Source of the DNA: Leptoclinus maculatus | Taxonomy: Eukaryota > Chordata > Actinopteri > Perciformes > Stichaeidae | Assembly (NCBI GenBank): GCA_032191485.1 | Contig: JAVDOI010000016.1 | Coordinates: 8,342,270 to 8,406,269, forward strand | Direction of reading: 5' to 3' | Length of the DNA stretch: 64,000 bases | Shown here: positions 46,321-59,199 of the stretch, piece by piece | How the letters are laid out: every line of letters begins with the position of its first letter | How positions within the stretch are numbered: the stretch's first letter is position 1 | Notes under the pieces: model-generated | What the model was told of the DNA's origin: nothing | Database searches by the model: none | What the model saw: the letters and a program-made list of their open reading frames with translations, nothing else | Translations under genes and position numbers: made by a program

Positions 46321-48320
46321 CAAAGTTGCATAAAACTAGAATTTACCTCGACTCAAAGTGAAAGGGCAAGAATACAAAGCCAAGGCAACACCCTGATGGC
46401 GTCCCGATCTATTTTGGTCGCACACTAAATCCATGTAGGTACAATACTTATTAGGTTTAAGGAGTCATAATTGTGTCAACGAGAAAGAAAGTCATCTAAA
46501 TCTATCAAAGCAAAAATCATTTCAGACATGAATCTAAGTAAGTGCATTAATTATGTCTAAACATGTCAAAGAGTAAAAGCGTTACTCTGGTAATTACAGT
46601 GTACCAGGAACGCCATCCGACGCCGAGGAATGTGTTGCAAATACTCAAGACTCCTCTCGATAACACAACTCTCAGCTGCATCGGAGAAGCAGAGGTGGCC
46701 CCGAGGCAGTGTTAGACGTTGTTAAGGATAGCGAGTATCCTCACACAACCTGTTCTGCTCTGTCCCTGAGCTGGAAAAGAGAAGACAATGTTCCCTCTCA
46801 TCCTCCCACTCTCACCACTTTATACCTCTGCTTGTTTGTGAGATGGCTCTTGCAGCACACAATCCTCCCCCCCCCCCACCCCCCCCAAAAAAAGGCCAGC
46901 TTGTGTATGTGAGAAACGGGCCCGTAAGATGGTAACCACAGTGAATATCACCGGGAAGGATAAAAATACACACTCCTGTCTTTTAAATATCATCAGCCTC
47001 CAAAGCTGCGGCACTTCAAGACTCTCGTTCTCTCTTGATTAGACTCGTATTGTCTCTCTTCTTCTCTGTATGTAGATATTATACTGTATGTTGGGGCGAG
47101 TTACATAGACAAGACACTCAGGAGTTCCAGTGCCCTTCTACCCATCACGCAAAACACAGTCACCTCAGAAACGCGTACATCTGCGGAAGAAAAAAGATGG
47201 AAAGAGAGGAGCAAGGAACAAAAAAAAGGAAGGAAGAGGGTGAAGGATGCAAAATGGAGGGAAAGAAACAGTCAGGACTGAAAATGAAGGCTGGGAATGG
47301 GATGCTAATTCCTTTGGAGTGAGTTAATCCCTAAGGGCTGCGACATCCTCTGCTTTATCTAGGAATGCCATGAGGCACGAGGCGCAGACAACACACCAAA
47401 AAAACGCTTAGACTACACCAACTACGTCACTAATTTGCTCTTTTCGTTCGCAACGATATGCGTCGATACGAAGCCTGTATCCAATGATCTACGATATATA
47501 AAACGAGTGACATGAGAGTGGGTTAGATGTAATGTTCTCTTAACCTCAGTGCCGCTCAGCACCAGATTGTGTCTGGTGCAGGCTTTACGTCATTGTTCTC
47601 CCCGCTCACGCTCCAACACACGGCCGGTGATTATCTTATCTTCTTAAAGGTCCAGACCTTTAGTCCGCCCACTCCACCAAGTTGACAATTCTGTCTGATA
47701 TCAGGCAACAATTGATCTACTCTGGAGAGCATTTTTTTTAAAAGCTCAGTTTTGGGTTTAAAAACTGCCAGCTGTATACATGCTAGTTTTTGATATGTAG
47801 TTTGGAGGATTTCATATACCGATAGCGTCACCACAGCACTAGACAGATGTACTGTACATAAATAGAGAGGGCTTTCAGTGGAGACGGTTTGGTGAGGCAG
47901 ATAACTGAGCTTGTCTTCAACTTTCATTATCAGCAACTCCTACCAGAATTGGAAACCTGCAGGAGAAAACACGAGCGGCCCGAGCTGACCAATCACAGCT
48001 CTTGTAATCTCCACAGCGTACGTTTGTGAGGAGGCGCACGTCAACTACGTGCGTAGGCTCAACAAATAAGCCGTATCCCTTTAAAGCAAAACTATAACTT
48101 TCACCTTCAGTGCGGACACGACACACGAAAGGAATCCACCCGACCATTACACACACACACACATACATACATACACGCTTCCTCTCTCTCCTACATCTCA
48201 ACTCCATCGCCCCACAACAGCCACAGTGTTCAGTGTCAACAGTGGTCACACTATGTGGTGCAAACATTAAAAATGCATCCAATTAAAGCTGCAGGGGGAA
48301 AAATACTTCTCTGTAAACTG
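46321..48320. other. gene-free stretch, C-run and possible DNA-transposon relic
   Basis: Poly-C lies at 46867-46877 and 46880-46887. A segment at about 47965-48080 (GACCAATCACAGCTC, ACGTCAACTACGTGCGTAGG) resembles ends of fish hAT-like elements in style, but no inverted partner was found. A short CA/CATA array lies at 48149-48176. No exon was recognised. Confidence 0.3.
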
Positions 48321-48780
48321 CAACAGTCTGTAACATGTTTGCAGCGATGATAGGCTTTCTAAACAAATTAAGCCAGAGGAGCACTATATTACTCATCCTG
48401 GCGGGCTGTCTGGCCAAATTCAGCCTCAATTGCACAGTTGTTTGATCAACTGTTGGCGCGCTGTGTATGTGTTAAAGCGAGAGAGAAGACACGAGTCCGT
48501 GGATACCAGGCGAGCTGAATGCAGTACGACAGCAGCAGAGAAACGTGGCAAAACTCGTCTTCCTATACTTTCATGTGTCTGCAGTCGAGCGCTTGTCACA
48601 TTGTGCAGCTCTGTTCTGTCAGCTGGCAGCGTCTCTCTTTCTTTCCCTGTGCTTTGCTTGTCACTCTGCCGACGGTCGGGCGCGCGCGTATACTCGGGAG
48701 CGTATGTGCGGTAAAGCGGTCGCTTTCTGTGCTCTGACGTCTGTGTGCTTATTGCTTTGGCTGATCCCTGCTAGTCGCAC
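48321..48780. other. repeat-free block, partly CpG-rich
   Basis: AGATAGG-free, TTAAGCC-containing single-copy texture over 48330-48460, then CpG-richer sequence at 48660-48730 (GACGGTCGGGCGCGCGCG). It could be regulatory. Open frames are short and unfamiliar. Confidence 0.25.
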
Positions 48781-49776
48781 ATGTGTGTGTGTGTGGTATC
48801 TGTGTCTGTCTGTCTGTCATATACGTGCACATGTGTGTGTGTGTTTGTGTGTGAGGCAGATGTTCCCCGGCAGTGTTCACACACACACACACACCGCACT
48901 AAGGAAGATTAACCAGCCCTTTATTTATTTATTTGCTTCCTAGATCTGCCCCCACCCACCCTACAAACCACCCCCTAATCCCCAGTGGCAAAGAACACAG
49001 GGAGGAAAAGGCAAAAAAGAGAGGTTGCCCAACTGGAGCTATGTGGCAGAGTGTTGCACCACTCCAGACCTGCTTTAAAATGACCAACCTTTCTGGTTGG
49101 AGACGTATACATTTGACAACAATAAGCTCTTCAAAGTAACACGTTTTATTGGGATAGTTCAGTGCTGATATTCAATTCATATTACTATAATATATTACTT
49201 AAAACTTAACCAATCAACTAAAACCCTAAAAAAAGCAGCCTATAAGTTAATGTAGGCTTGAGATTGGGTTTAGAAAAGTCTTCAGTCAAGTGGTTCCATA
49301 GAAATGCACTAAATCTACACTTGAATTAACTTTTTGTCACTAGAAATCTGAAACAAATGAATCTTTCTTCCTTATTACCCAGTCCTGCATCTGCTCACTG
49401 CAAAAAAATTATTTTGAGGGCGGGGAATAAATGTTTCTTGAATCATAGCATTATGGTTTCCTCCTATTCTCCCAGTATTGACACTGGCCACAGGCTTCTC
49501 GGCGGGGACTGGCTGGGTTTTTTAGACAGAGCCAAACAAGATCCTGCACAGTGCCTCATAAACAGCAGCTGCAGACTGCTCAGTTCCCAGTTCCTCCCCG
49601 GCCGCCAGCCCAGGAGGGTCCAATCAAAACCAGCCACATTACTCCCTCAGTTCGCCTCTGCATGCCAAGTCTGCTCCGTGTCGGGGATGAAAAAAAAAGA
49701 AAGAAAAAAAAGCCAGGACTAACCCAAAGAGCGTGCACAATCACCGAGCTGTGGATTAAAAGAAAAATCAGTTTAC
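48781..49776. other. gene-free stretch, nothing recognised
   Basis: GT-rich at 48782-48860, a CA run at 48880-48895 and AT-rich at 49140-49350. No exon was recognised. Confidence 0.35.
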
Positions 49777-49890
49777 CTGTGTGAACTTTGACCTTGGTGG
49801 TACTGCCGCTGTGGTGGCCGCCCCCTCCCCCACCCCGCCCTTCATGTATTCCTCACGCACGGTCCTTTCGCTGACCCCCCCACCCCTTCC
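49777..49890 (-). promoter_or_regulatory. candidate non-coding first exon or GC-box promoter on the zmiz1 strand
   Basis: On the minus strand a donor-like CACACAG|GTAAAC (GT at 49776-49775) follows a GC-rich stretch. That stretch holds GC boxes (GGGCGGGG and GGGGGCGG, within 49815-49850) and several CpGs. A first coding exon that begins with a 3' splice site needs such an upstream non-coding exon on this strand. There is no ATG-led frame of note, which suits a UTR exon. The assignment is a guess from layout; the GC boxes could be fortuitous poly-C sequence. Confidence 0.22.
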
Positions 49891-50171
49891 TCCTTTAAGC
49901 GGTGATCTGAGGGGAAGGAAGGCAGAAGAAAAAAGGCTGTTAAATTTCTTTTAATGGAATGCCAGGGAGAACCTGGTTCAGACAGAGGACAAATGTATCA
50001 CAGAGAAAACACGCCCCTGGTGTTGAAAAATGTATGCAGGAAGCCATGAGGGAGTTTGCTATACTGCCCCATTTACTCTACCTCCTAACCCTGCCGGAGA
50101 GCCAATGAACCAATGAACAACTGCACCACCTATCACAGTGCCGTGCCTGTATACTGCAGCAGTCCTGTATA

Positions 50172-50219
50172 CCCCCCCCCCCCCCCCCCCCCCCATCCAC
50201 CCGCGACCCCCCCCCCCCC
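50172..50219. repeat. poly-C runs (23 and 13 bases)
   Basis: A 23-base C homopolymer (50172-50194) and, after ATCCACCCGCGA, a second run at 50207-50219. Confidence 0.92.
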
Positions 50220-50439
50220 ACTGCACAGGAACAATGTCCTTCCTAAAGGTTATCAGCAGCCTGGCGCTTGGTCAGCCCTCATCCTGAGTCCATTACACAC
50301 ACAGCGGCTAGATTCACTGCCTTAATACACCTCTCTTAGTCTCTCCTCACTGCTTCGCTGCACCTTTTACAGGCTGATACAAATCCAGCAAAGGCCCAGA
50401 ACACACATGCACAGGTTTTGGGATTAGCCTACCACCAGC

Positions 50440-50835
50440 ACATTGCTATTCTGTCTCCAGACATCCACCATGCACATCAATGCTATTGGTGTAAGTCTCA
50501 TGATGAAAACTGATCCCTCTATCCTCCCTTTGCAAGACGTTTTAGCCATGCTAGCAGCATTTGTGCTATCGTCAGGTCAAAAATCAAATGTGTCTACCAG
50601 CATGGCCGTCAACCTCAGTTGTACATTGTGTTTAAGGCTAATAAGCAAAGGATGCTTAGTTTAGCATGCAAACAGGCTTAACTGAGAAAGTAAACCAGGT
50701 TAATATCAGTGTGTTAGCATCGTCACTGTGAGCCTGTCAGCATGCTGATGGTAGCATTTAGCCTAAAGCCGCTGCTGTGCCTAAGTACATTATCACACAG
50801 CCTCTAGCGTGGCTGCAGACTCCTATTTTAGGAAA
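50440..50835 (-). mobile_element. relic of the TTAGCATGCTAA-type percomorph repeat (copy A, reverse)
   Basis: It contains GTGTGTTAGCATCGTCACTG, GCATGCTGATGGTAGCATTT, GCCTAAAGCCGCTGCTGTGC and CTCTAGCGTGGCTGCAGACTC. These are the reverse complement of the start of the copy at 60905-61275. I recall the family as very abundant in percomorph fish. No open frame; the left part (50440-50520) is uncertain. Confidence 0.65.
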
Positions 50836-52605
50836 GAAACATTTTTACATTAAACATACTTGAAATGTATACGTTTATAATGTATGAAGATACATGTAAA
50901 TTATTGGGGAACATATTTTGCAGCTAAAGAAGTTTCCTTCAGGAGTTGGTGGAGACCAAAAACAGAGCTAAAAGTATGTATGTAAAACTTTGCCAGGTGG
51001 CACAAGTAGCCAAAATAATAACAGCATTTATTAAACTCTCCTTTTCAGCTCCTATTCTGTCCCTTCTATTAATGTAAGAATATTACTGCAAGTTCCTTCC
51101 TTTTGTATTGATTTTCTTCCTCCACTTACGTGGCTAACTAACTCTAGCAGACGCACTGTGTACTGATACAAACAACCCAGAATACAACACTCTCTTAAAG
51201 CAACAGGCGCACTCACACACTCTCACTAACACGAAGCACACCGCAAGCATTTGAACGATTCTAAGAGAAAAGTAAAATTGATATTAAAAAATAAATACTA
51301 CAATCTGTTAATATCAAATATCTCTACTACTATTCATTTTATTTCAGCTGAAACTCAACTCTTTTCTTGACATTACTCCGTACAGACAAACATGAGATGA
51401 AAATGCATCCGACAACAGAAACAGAGACGAACAGGTTTATTCATTTCAGTCTTTGTCTACAGCATCTTTATGTGCCCTCAGAAGACACACCACTCTCTTT
51501 TCTCTTCCTTTGTTTCAACACTTTACAATCTCCACCACTGGTGTAAACAAGCTTCCTCTGCTTCAGGCTGCCCTCGTGGCCATTTTCCAAGAGGTACAGT
51601 ATATTATATCTTGGCACTTTTCAACAGAGTCGAGGACATTTGGGACACAGCCATTTACATGGAAATATGGGAAAGTAGAAGAGATTTGATCTCCGAAATG
51701 TTGGAGGGAACTATAAAATCTTTGTCCGTCTACACCTTGGGTACGGTTTATCTTTTTAAAATGCTTGATTAATATCAAGATAATAATATGCCACACTGTG
51801 TGGATCTCCACATGGCAGGAGTTTGTCAAAGTAACGATAAAAGGGGTTCACAATAATGTTTAAAATTAAAAAAAAAAACATTAGCTAAAATATGAGAGTT
51901 GACAAAAAGTGGCAAATATATTTTCTTCTCAAGACTAAATCTAGAATATATCCTATTGATTTTTAGAACAATACAGTGATGGTTTAAACAGGACGGGCGT
52001 ATGAATGGAATGGGGCCCCCCATACATCTTAGCACCTGCTCGTTCATTTAATCCACGAGGAGAGGGGAGCATACTGAAGAACATACTGTGGGGAAGAGGG
52101 GGTTGATTTTGGACTGAGGCCAAAAAGATGAGGACAGGGCGGAGGAGAAGCCCATAAATACGCGGGGAGGCGAGTAGGTGTCGCAGACAAATGTGATTTA
52201 CAGGGTCTACGTCCCGTACGGTGCAGACAGGTAAGCCTATTAGGTTGATATTACCCAGCTATAACACGCACCAATGGACCCTCTTAAAAACGTCTGTGCA
52301 GCCGCCATGTAAAGGTTATGGGTTTAAGAGAAAGATTAGAATATCACATTGTTAAGTTGGCCTACATTCAATTCGGAAAAATTCAATTATTATATTAAAA
52401 CTGATTTTGAAATTGGATTTATTTGTTCCAGGACATATTTTTTTAGCAAGCATTACAAGAGAGCGATGTTTAGCTGCCTTAAGGTCGGTAAAAACAACAT
52501 CTTTTCACTACGGCAGAGAACTGGATTCTAGTTTAAGAGCAAAACAGAGGCAAATATTTCTTCTCATACTCTGAAATGACATCAGGCTTCAAAGCCAAAG
52601 AGTGC

Positions 52606-52607
<2 letters not shown>
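50836..52607. other. AT-rich gene-free stretch
   Basis: No microsatellites longer than about 15 bp. AT-rich with many ATAT/TTTTA motifs. Frames over 51453-51829 are open in more than one direction but show no known domain. No exon was recognised. Confidence 0.35.

Positions 52608-52685
<78 letters not shown>
52608..52685. repeat. (GA)39 microsatellite, 78 bp
   Basis: This is the longest GA array of the window and is uninterrupted. On the minus strand it is (TC)n. Confidence 0.97.
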
Positions 52686-52687
<2 letters not shown>

Positions 52688-52689
52688 TA

Positions 52690-53880
52690 AATACTAAGAC
52701 GGCAGTGCATGTCTGCACATCGGAAACTGCCGGGGAGCAATCACTGAAGAATGCGAACGTTTATGAGAAACTAAACGCACTAGAACATCGAGCGGAGATC
52801 TGCAATCGAGTTTCACTTGTAATACCGCACGAGAGACACGAGACTACGGGGAAAATTGCTACCACTTGAGCGGCACACACTACAGATGGTGTTGAGAGCA
52901 ACACGGCACAAAGCAATGTGTTCCTTAATAATGTGGTGAATATTGCAGTGAAAAGCTGAGTGCTTCGTACCAGCTTCTGCAGACTCCAGCTTTTTTTTTT
53001 TTTTTTTTTTTCTGTCAGAAGTGTGAACTCTTTCATCCCGGATATAAGAGGCTGCGGTAAAATCCTCAAAGAAACTAATCGTGTTAAATGAGGTTTGTGT
53101 CTGTATCCATGACTTCTGAGTGTTTCTGTGTATGTGTGTGTGTGTGTGTGTGGGGGGGGGGGGGGGACTACAAACTCCTGTCACCTTTGAATCTAAATTC
53201 TGTGTCAACTCTCTCCACTCAAGCCACTTGCCTTCCTGTTTCATAACCGCGCTTGGTATTACTCCCTTAACACTTCAATCCTGGGTAATCGTATCTGATG
53301 ATGTGGCTGTTTATTGGCGGAGATAAACCAATTTTCTGCACAAAGCCCTTTAAAGTGATTCCAATGCTGGATATGACAAAGCCCAAGTTTTCCTGTTGAA
53401 AGCCCTTAACACCACAACGTTTACTTTAGCTTCCTGGGGGGAATCCTAGTCTCAAGCGGCTGCTCGACTCATACAGACACTCACTCAGACGAGGACACAC
53501 ACACACACCTTATCATCCAAGGCTGAGGAAGCAGAGGAGCTATAAAAGCCAACCTCATCTCCTTAAAACAGGCAGGGCTGTCCCTGGGCGTCTTAACACA
53601 ACTCATCAACTGTTAAACCAGAGAGAGAGACAGAGCAGTAAAAAATCAATGCCTCCCCCCCCCCCCCCCCCTTCAACACGGCAAACAGCAGTCATTGATG
53701 TCAGGCGGAAGAGGAAAGTGCGGGAATTCGCAGCAGCGTCTAGAGAGGTAAGGAGAGGCGAACAAGAGGCAGGGAAGGAAGGAAGGAAGGAAGGAAGGAA
53801 GGAGAAAGTCCATGTTAAGCTAAAAGTGGTAAGCTAATATGTGGAATTGATTACCTCTATGCAAATAGAAGAACTCTAAA
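52690..53880. other. gene-free stretch with T, GT, G, C and GGAA tracts
   Basis: Besides the poly-T run it has (GT)n at 53132-53151 joined to poly-G at 53152-53166, poly-C at 53655-53671 and a (GGAA)n array at about 53775-53802. No exon was recognised. Confidence 0.45.
52991..53011. repeat. poly-T run, 21 bases
   Basis: This is a pure T homopolymer. No retroposon body was recognised next to it. Confidence 0.9.
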
Positions 53881-54180
53881 GACCAGAGAATGCAATTTAA
53901 AGCAGCGGAGTCTCTGAAATCGATTGGTGCCGTGAATGAGAGAAGCCATTTCCCCCCCTAGCCACGATAAAACACTTTACTGTGAGCTGTCAGATACTTA
54001 TCAGGAGGAAATTAGCAGAGGAATAGCATTTTCCCAAAACAAACAGGTCAAGTGTTTCTCCTCCTCGAGTGGTCTCTCCCTCTCCTCCTCTGATATCATC
54101 ATCTGTTATTTCCTCCTGTTTAAATGCCAACGCCGAGGAGACAAGAGGCCGCGTTTCATTCAAACAGATCATTTGTAATA
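53881..54180. promoter_or_regulatory. candidate conserved non-coding element
   Basis: Repeat-free, with ATGCAATTTAAAGC, GAAATCGATTGG, GATACTTATCAGGAGG and GAAATTAGCAGAGG motifs and a GATA pair near 53993-54002. The texture is that of a regulatory element. Confidence 0.33.
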
Positions 54181-54559
54181 AAAAAAAATTTTAAAAGATG
54201 CAGGCGGGTCCCCCCGGTGAAGACGAGGTCTCCGGTTCGCCTCAGCTTCCCGGGAGCCAAACCCCCCCCCGAGTCTACCAGCGGCCGCACGCAACACTCT
54301 GACGCAAGTCCGTCCAGAATCTCAGAGCCAGATCTCACCAAAACAATATTTGCGTATTTTTGGCCTGCAGTGTGTGTTCCCAGTTGAAAAAGGGGAGAAA
54401 GAAAGAAAGAAAGAAAGAAAACGCTCATGGAACGGAGCACAAAGAGATGTCGACGCAGGCAGCAGCCCACACAAGACAGCCTTGTTGGAGAGGGAAGAGG
54501 GCGGCTCGGCGTCAACATCAACACCGGCTCTGCAGTCATCGCTCAGCAGGTAATTATGA

Positions 54560-55165
54560 TAACAACGTGTTCCCTAGGCAGCTTCTCTCTGATTTAGTTT
54601 CCAAGCACTTACCCTTCCTAAAATCTCCTCCCGATAACATCTGATATGATTACAAAGTCAAGATCCTTTTCAAGGAGCGCCCACTTATGTGCCTCTAATT
54701 TGTGTATAGTAACTCTCCCTCTTGTGACTGCTCAACGATGCTGCTCATCTCATTGTGTCCGCTTAGTTAAAACGCTGCACTGGTTCGGATTTTCGGGAAA
54801 ATGCCACGACGTCAATGAACCTCACCTACCCGGCACCATCTGGTATCGAGCGCTCCACCGCCTGCTATTACCTTCAATTGTAAACACAGCCGTGCCACAT
54901 GGGGGGAAAATACATCATTTCATTGTGTCTGTTATCATCCAGCGTTAACAGTGGGAGGTTGGCCCTGAGTGGAGTCGGCGTAGTTGACCCTGTGATTACC
55001 TCCGCGATGAGGCATTTCTTTCTTGGCCGTCATCGCAGCCGACCCCCTTAAACAGCCAGCGCTGCTCGACAACCTCAGCGGCAACAAGGCTAGGCTGTTG
55101 ACATACTGGAGACATTTAAGATAATCCCGGAGATGTCTCCGTGTTTTCCAAGATTACATCTTCAA
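54560..55165. promoter_or_regulatory. extended candidate conserved non-coding block
   Basis: About 600 bp without repeats, balanced composition and scattered TAATT, GATTACC and TTGTAAAC (forkhead-like) motifs. On the minus strand a donor-like GGAAGG|GTAAGT lies at 54618-54607, which could mark a non-coding exon. It ends at a poly-G run (55166-55177). Confidence 0.35.
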
Positions 55166-55245
55166 AGGGGGGGGGGGAGCGCGGCCGGCAGCCTCTACTT
55201 GAAAGGGAGAGAGAGAGAGAGAGATGCGGAGGGCTCTTGTTCTGA

Positions 55246-55280
55246 AGGAGGAGGAGGAGGAGGAGGAGGAGGAGGAGGAG
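55246..55280. repeat. (GGA)n trinucleotide array
   Basis: About 35 bp of GGA repeats leading into a G run. Preceded by (GA)n at 55207-55224. Confidence 0.93.
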
Positions 55281-57382
55281 GGGGGGTGGAATAGCTCAAG
55301 AATGCAATCATGGTTTTGGAGTGGAAGAAGGCCTGTCGTGGCTAGCTAAAGCTGGCGGGCGGTGGAGCGGAGTCAGACCGGAGAGAAAACACACCTGTTG
55401 GACGGGACAAAACAGAAGGGAGGTAAAGAAAGGACTCTCACCTGTGTGACCCGACAAAGGCAGTAAATCACACAGTTCATCTGTGGGCCCAGCCCTGCCT
55501 TTCATAATGCACGCTGAGGTTGAATGCCCAGGTTTTCAGGGTAAAACACACACACACACACACACAACACATCACACGAGTGATATCAGCCTACAGTATC
55601 ATTAGTTTGTTGATATATAATTTTCTTAAGAAAAGTCTTTCTATGAACGGATTGTTTCCAAAATACCTTCAAGTGTTTCCTTAAAATCTGTGCTTTCTGG
55701 GAACACTTCTTGTCACATGACAGTGAGAGCCACGTGGCAGGACTATCGGGATACATTTCCACCAAAATGGCACGCGTGTTCTCTCTGTGATGCTTATTCT
55801 GTGTTAAATATAGCCGATCACACAATATAGATACAGTTAATCGACAGTCCAACACCAAATATCTTGAGTACTCCTAATTTAAGTGTTTCTGTTGTTTGTC
55901 ATTACAGTGCAGATGCCAAACTTTTAGAAAGAAAAATGTGAAATGCACGCTAGTATATGCAGGTGTGGAGAGACAGATTTTGAGACGGATTTTCAGGTCT
56001 GTCAACAACAGTGTGGACTTTGTCCTAAAGTGATCTTTGGGACCAAAATGTGACAACGTGTGTGACGATGAGTTAAGAGTTATTAATCCCAGAGGGAAGA
56101 TCTGTCCTCTGCATGTGACCCACCCTGACTATTTAGGACTTCCTGTCCTGTGGGTGCTGGAACTCCAGCGATCATGACTTAACTCCGCAGAGCCTCCGGG
56201 CGATCCTCTCCCACAATGATGCTCTTTACGTACTGCATCATCACAAAGCGTTTTTGTTTTTTTCAGACACTCGCATGGCATCCGTGAGCTGCTGCGCGGC
56301 TACTTTTAAATGATACAGCCGTTGGGAGATGCTTAATGGAATTTGACACACACAAATTGCTCAGGAAGTATTGAACAAAAGCACGAAATTATGACTCATA
56401 TCTGCAACAAATGTCAGCAGTGACGTCCTCTGTGGCCGTGAGCGTCTCCTAATGACTCATGGAAGTGTTCGCTAACGTGGCTCTGACGGACATGGAAATC
56501 ACTCAGCAGCCTTTCAATGCAGCTGACCGGGACTGCAAAGTAACATTGGTACTAACTATAGGACGTGAGTATTTTGACCCGGATATTTCTACTACAGCAA
56601 GCGGCAGGAAAAACGTCCTTTCTGCTCAGTCCACCGGCTCGGGAACATCATCGCCGAGTCAACGAGTGAGGTCTGTCTGTTAAACACCCAGACAAAGAGG
56701 CACACAAGTCACACAACCACCAGGAGGATATGTTTGAGCGGATGAAGAAGAGACGAAGGAAAACCAATAGGTCATGAGCGGGAGGCCCGGGACTGAGGAG
56801 ACGAACCGGTTCAATCATAATCGAGTCCCACGGAAAGGAAGTTACTTTAGAATGAGCGCCAACAAACAGCAGACAAAGCAGCATTAGGTACAGCGTGGTT
56901 CCTCTGAGCGAGCTCTGCGGTGGGCCCCTCCTCCGTCCCTCCAGCCTCACTGGCCACGGTTGAAAAATTAATGCAGCAAACTGACAACACTTAGGGCCTC
57001 CCTCTCACTCTCTCTCTCTCTCTCTTCCCATGTACCAAACAGGATCAATTACCAAAGCAGGGCTCCACTCAGTAGCGCTAAAGAAACAAGAGGCACTCTC
57101 CATCACAGCTGTGTGTGTGTGTGTGTGTGTGCACGCGCAAGTGTGTGTGGGGTTCAGGCAGGCTTATGATGAGCAGGGAGAGGAGGAGGAGGTGGTAATA
57201 GTCTGTTTGCTTCTCTCTAATGACAGCGGCAGAGTGGATTAGTGAGCCTCCTAACCCATCAGCATCACTCCTCCCAGTAAGTGACAGAGCATGTAAATAA
57301 CCAGTTGTGGCCAGTAGCAGGAGGAAAGAAAAGAGGGAGACCGGGAGGCTTACAGACCAGCAATGTCTAAATGTGCGTTTTG

Positions 57383-57414
<32 letters not shown>

Positions 57415-58000
57415 AGAGCCTTCATTTGTATGCAGGTGCAGACTTCGAAGGAGTTCCATTTCTACAACATCAGCCAAGTTATTCAAATGCAGCACATCTG
57501 ACTGGAGAGGATAACATAAAGAAAGGCATCAGCAGAAATGGCAGCAGGCAGTAATCCCCCGGCCAGGCCACTTGTGTGTTTGTCGCGCAGGCACAGCGCT
57601 GTCAGTGGCAGCAGCACCCACACAGGCCTTATCAGTGGCAGCCATGGGACTCTTCTAATAACCCTGCTGATGCTCTGCGCTGCGAGGACAGACAGGGAGA
57701 CGGACAAAACGGACAGACAGGTTTCACTTCCCGCTTAAAGAAAGAGGGCCTGAGCGGCAGGTATCAGCCTGTGGCTACTAGTGTGTGTGTGTGTGTGCGT
57801 GTGTGTGTGTGCACAGACTCTGGGCGCTCATTTATTCAGTTTGTAGCGTTTAATGTTCAGACAGCTTCGTACATGCTGTCGCTTTCATCTCAATGCACTC
57901 CAGTGTTGACCATACCATCTATTAACCCCCCTCCACACACACGCACACACACACACACACACACACTTTGCATTGATGACAGCGTTGTCTAAACTCGAGC
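55281..58000. other. gene-free stretch with GT and CA arrays
   Basis: (CA)n lies at 55546-55566, (CT)n at 57007-57024, (GT)n at 57111-57131, 57387-57414 and 57781-57810, and (CA)n at 57936-57966. 55580-56660 is repeat-free, and the part at 56160-56660 has CpGs and AATGACTCAT (AP-1-like, 56451-56460). No exon was recognised. Confidence 0.4.
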
Positions 58001-58330
58001 ATGCTGGCGCTGCAGCCTCCAGTAGCAGCGCATCTGACTCCGGCATCATTATCACCATTCAAAAAGGTCAAGCGCAGTGCTTCCAGCCTCTTCTTTGTGA
58101 TTTATGCCTTTTGTGCTATTACCTCTGCTCGCATTAATCTCCATCTGTAAATCTAATCACACCGCCTCACCATCGCGGTGGCTCCGGGTGCTCTCAGGAA
58201 AGAAGCCGCGGCCGACGGGAAAACAGCTTATGTAAATACGCGGCTGTTGATACGAGACGGGCAGCGCGCGGTCGCCTCGCTGCGGTGACGCAACATGTCG
58301 ATCAGGGGACAGATAAGAACCGCCATCACT
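58001..58330. promoter_or_regulatory. candidate regulatory block with CpG-rich core
   Basis: Repeat-free. The core at 58165-58310 is CpG-rich (GAAGCCGCGGCCGACGGG; GGGCAGCGCGCGGTCGCC), with TTATGTAAATACGCGGC inside it. It could be a CpG island edge or enhancer. No protein start was recognised. Confidence 0.33.
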
Positions 58331-59199
58331 TTATTGTTGCTTCTTTTTGATTGATCTCCCGTCTTTACATCCTTTCATCTCCTGATATACAGCTTCATAT
58401 CTCCAGGAGCGTTTGTCTCAGCTCATCTATAAGAGACGGAGGTTGTTGCTGCTGAAAAGGGGATGAAAGAAATGCACACGCAGCGCTGCAGGACTCAATT
58501 TGTAGTCAATGAATAACTTGAATATTGACACCGGTAAATGAGGGTGTCACTCAGAGCGGCATTGTCAAATGAAAACGCTTCCAGGCATTTTTTTTTTTCT
58601 GCGCTCATGTGAGCCAATAATCATTTACGTCAGAAAGGCCCCACAAAACCAATCGAAGCGTCATGAAAACATCTACTCTCGCGTGCCTTGAAAGCAGCCT
58701 CGGAAGCACTTTGAGCAGAGTGGCCAGACGCCACAACTGTATAATCACTTAATCGGGGGGGGGGGGGGTCTCCTGTGTGGAAAAGTATACAGCGGTGCTT
58801 TGTGAGAGAACTCCCTTCTGCAAGGGCTGATGGGAAACCTCGGCGGTGACACGGAGGAAGCCTGCTTTGGCCTGTCAAGCTCGTCTCGATGCAGCTCAAA
58901 AATCGGCACTCGGCTCCGGTTAGAAACCTCTCCTGCTGCACTGACGCGCACTCACACGACTCTCCAGCATCACTTCAGATATCCACTCAGTCCCTCAAAC
59001 ATGTGCCGTGTGAGAGGGACTTCAGCATTGGAGACGGGCTGAATCATTCCCGCTATTGAATTAGATAGCGTGTGTGTCTCAAGATGAGCGTAGAGGAGCA
59101 CCGGAGGCTGCAGGAAAGATGGGAGTGTAAATGTTGTATTAAGTGTGTTTGTAAGTCACAGTGTTCATCAAACTGTTGGGATTTTCTGTGCTTGCCTAT
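58331..59199. other. repeat-poor gene-free stretch
   Basis: Poly-T at 58589-58599 and poly-G at 58756-58768. 58800-59060 is repeat-free with some CpGs. Short open frames around 58630-59042 on both strands have no recognised domain. Confidence 0.3.

Noticed and set aside
51453..51829. Overlapping open frames on both strands
   Set aside because: Opposite-strand and overlapping frames with no conserved motif. AT-rich single-copy DNA is the simpler reading.
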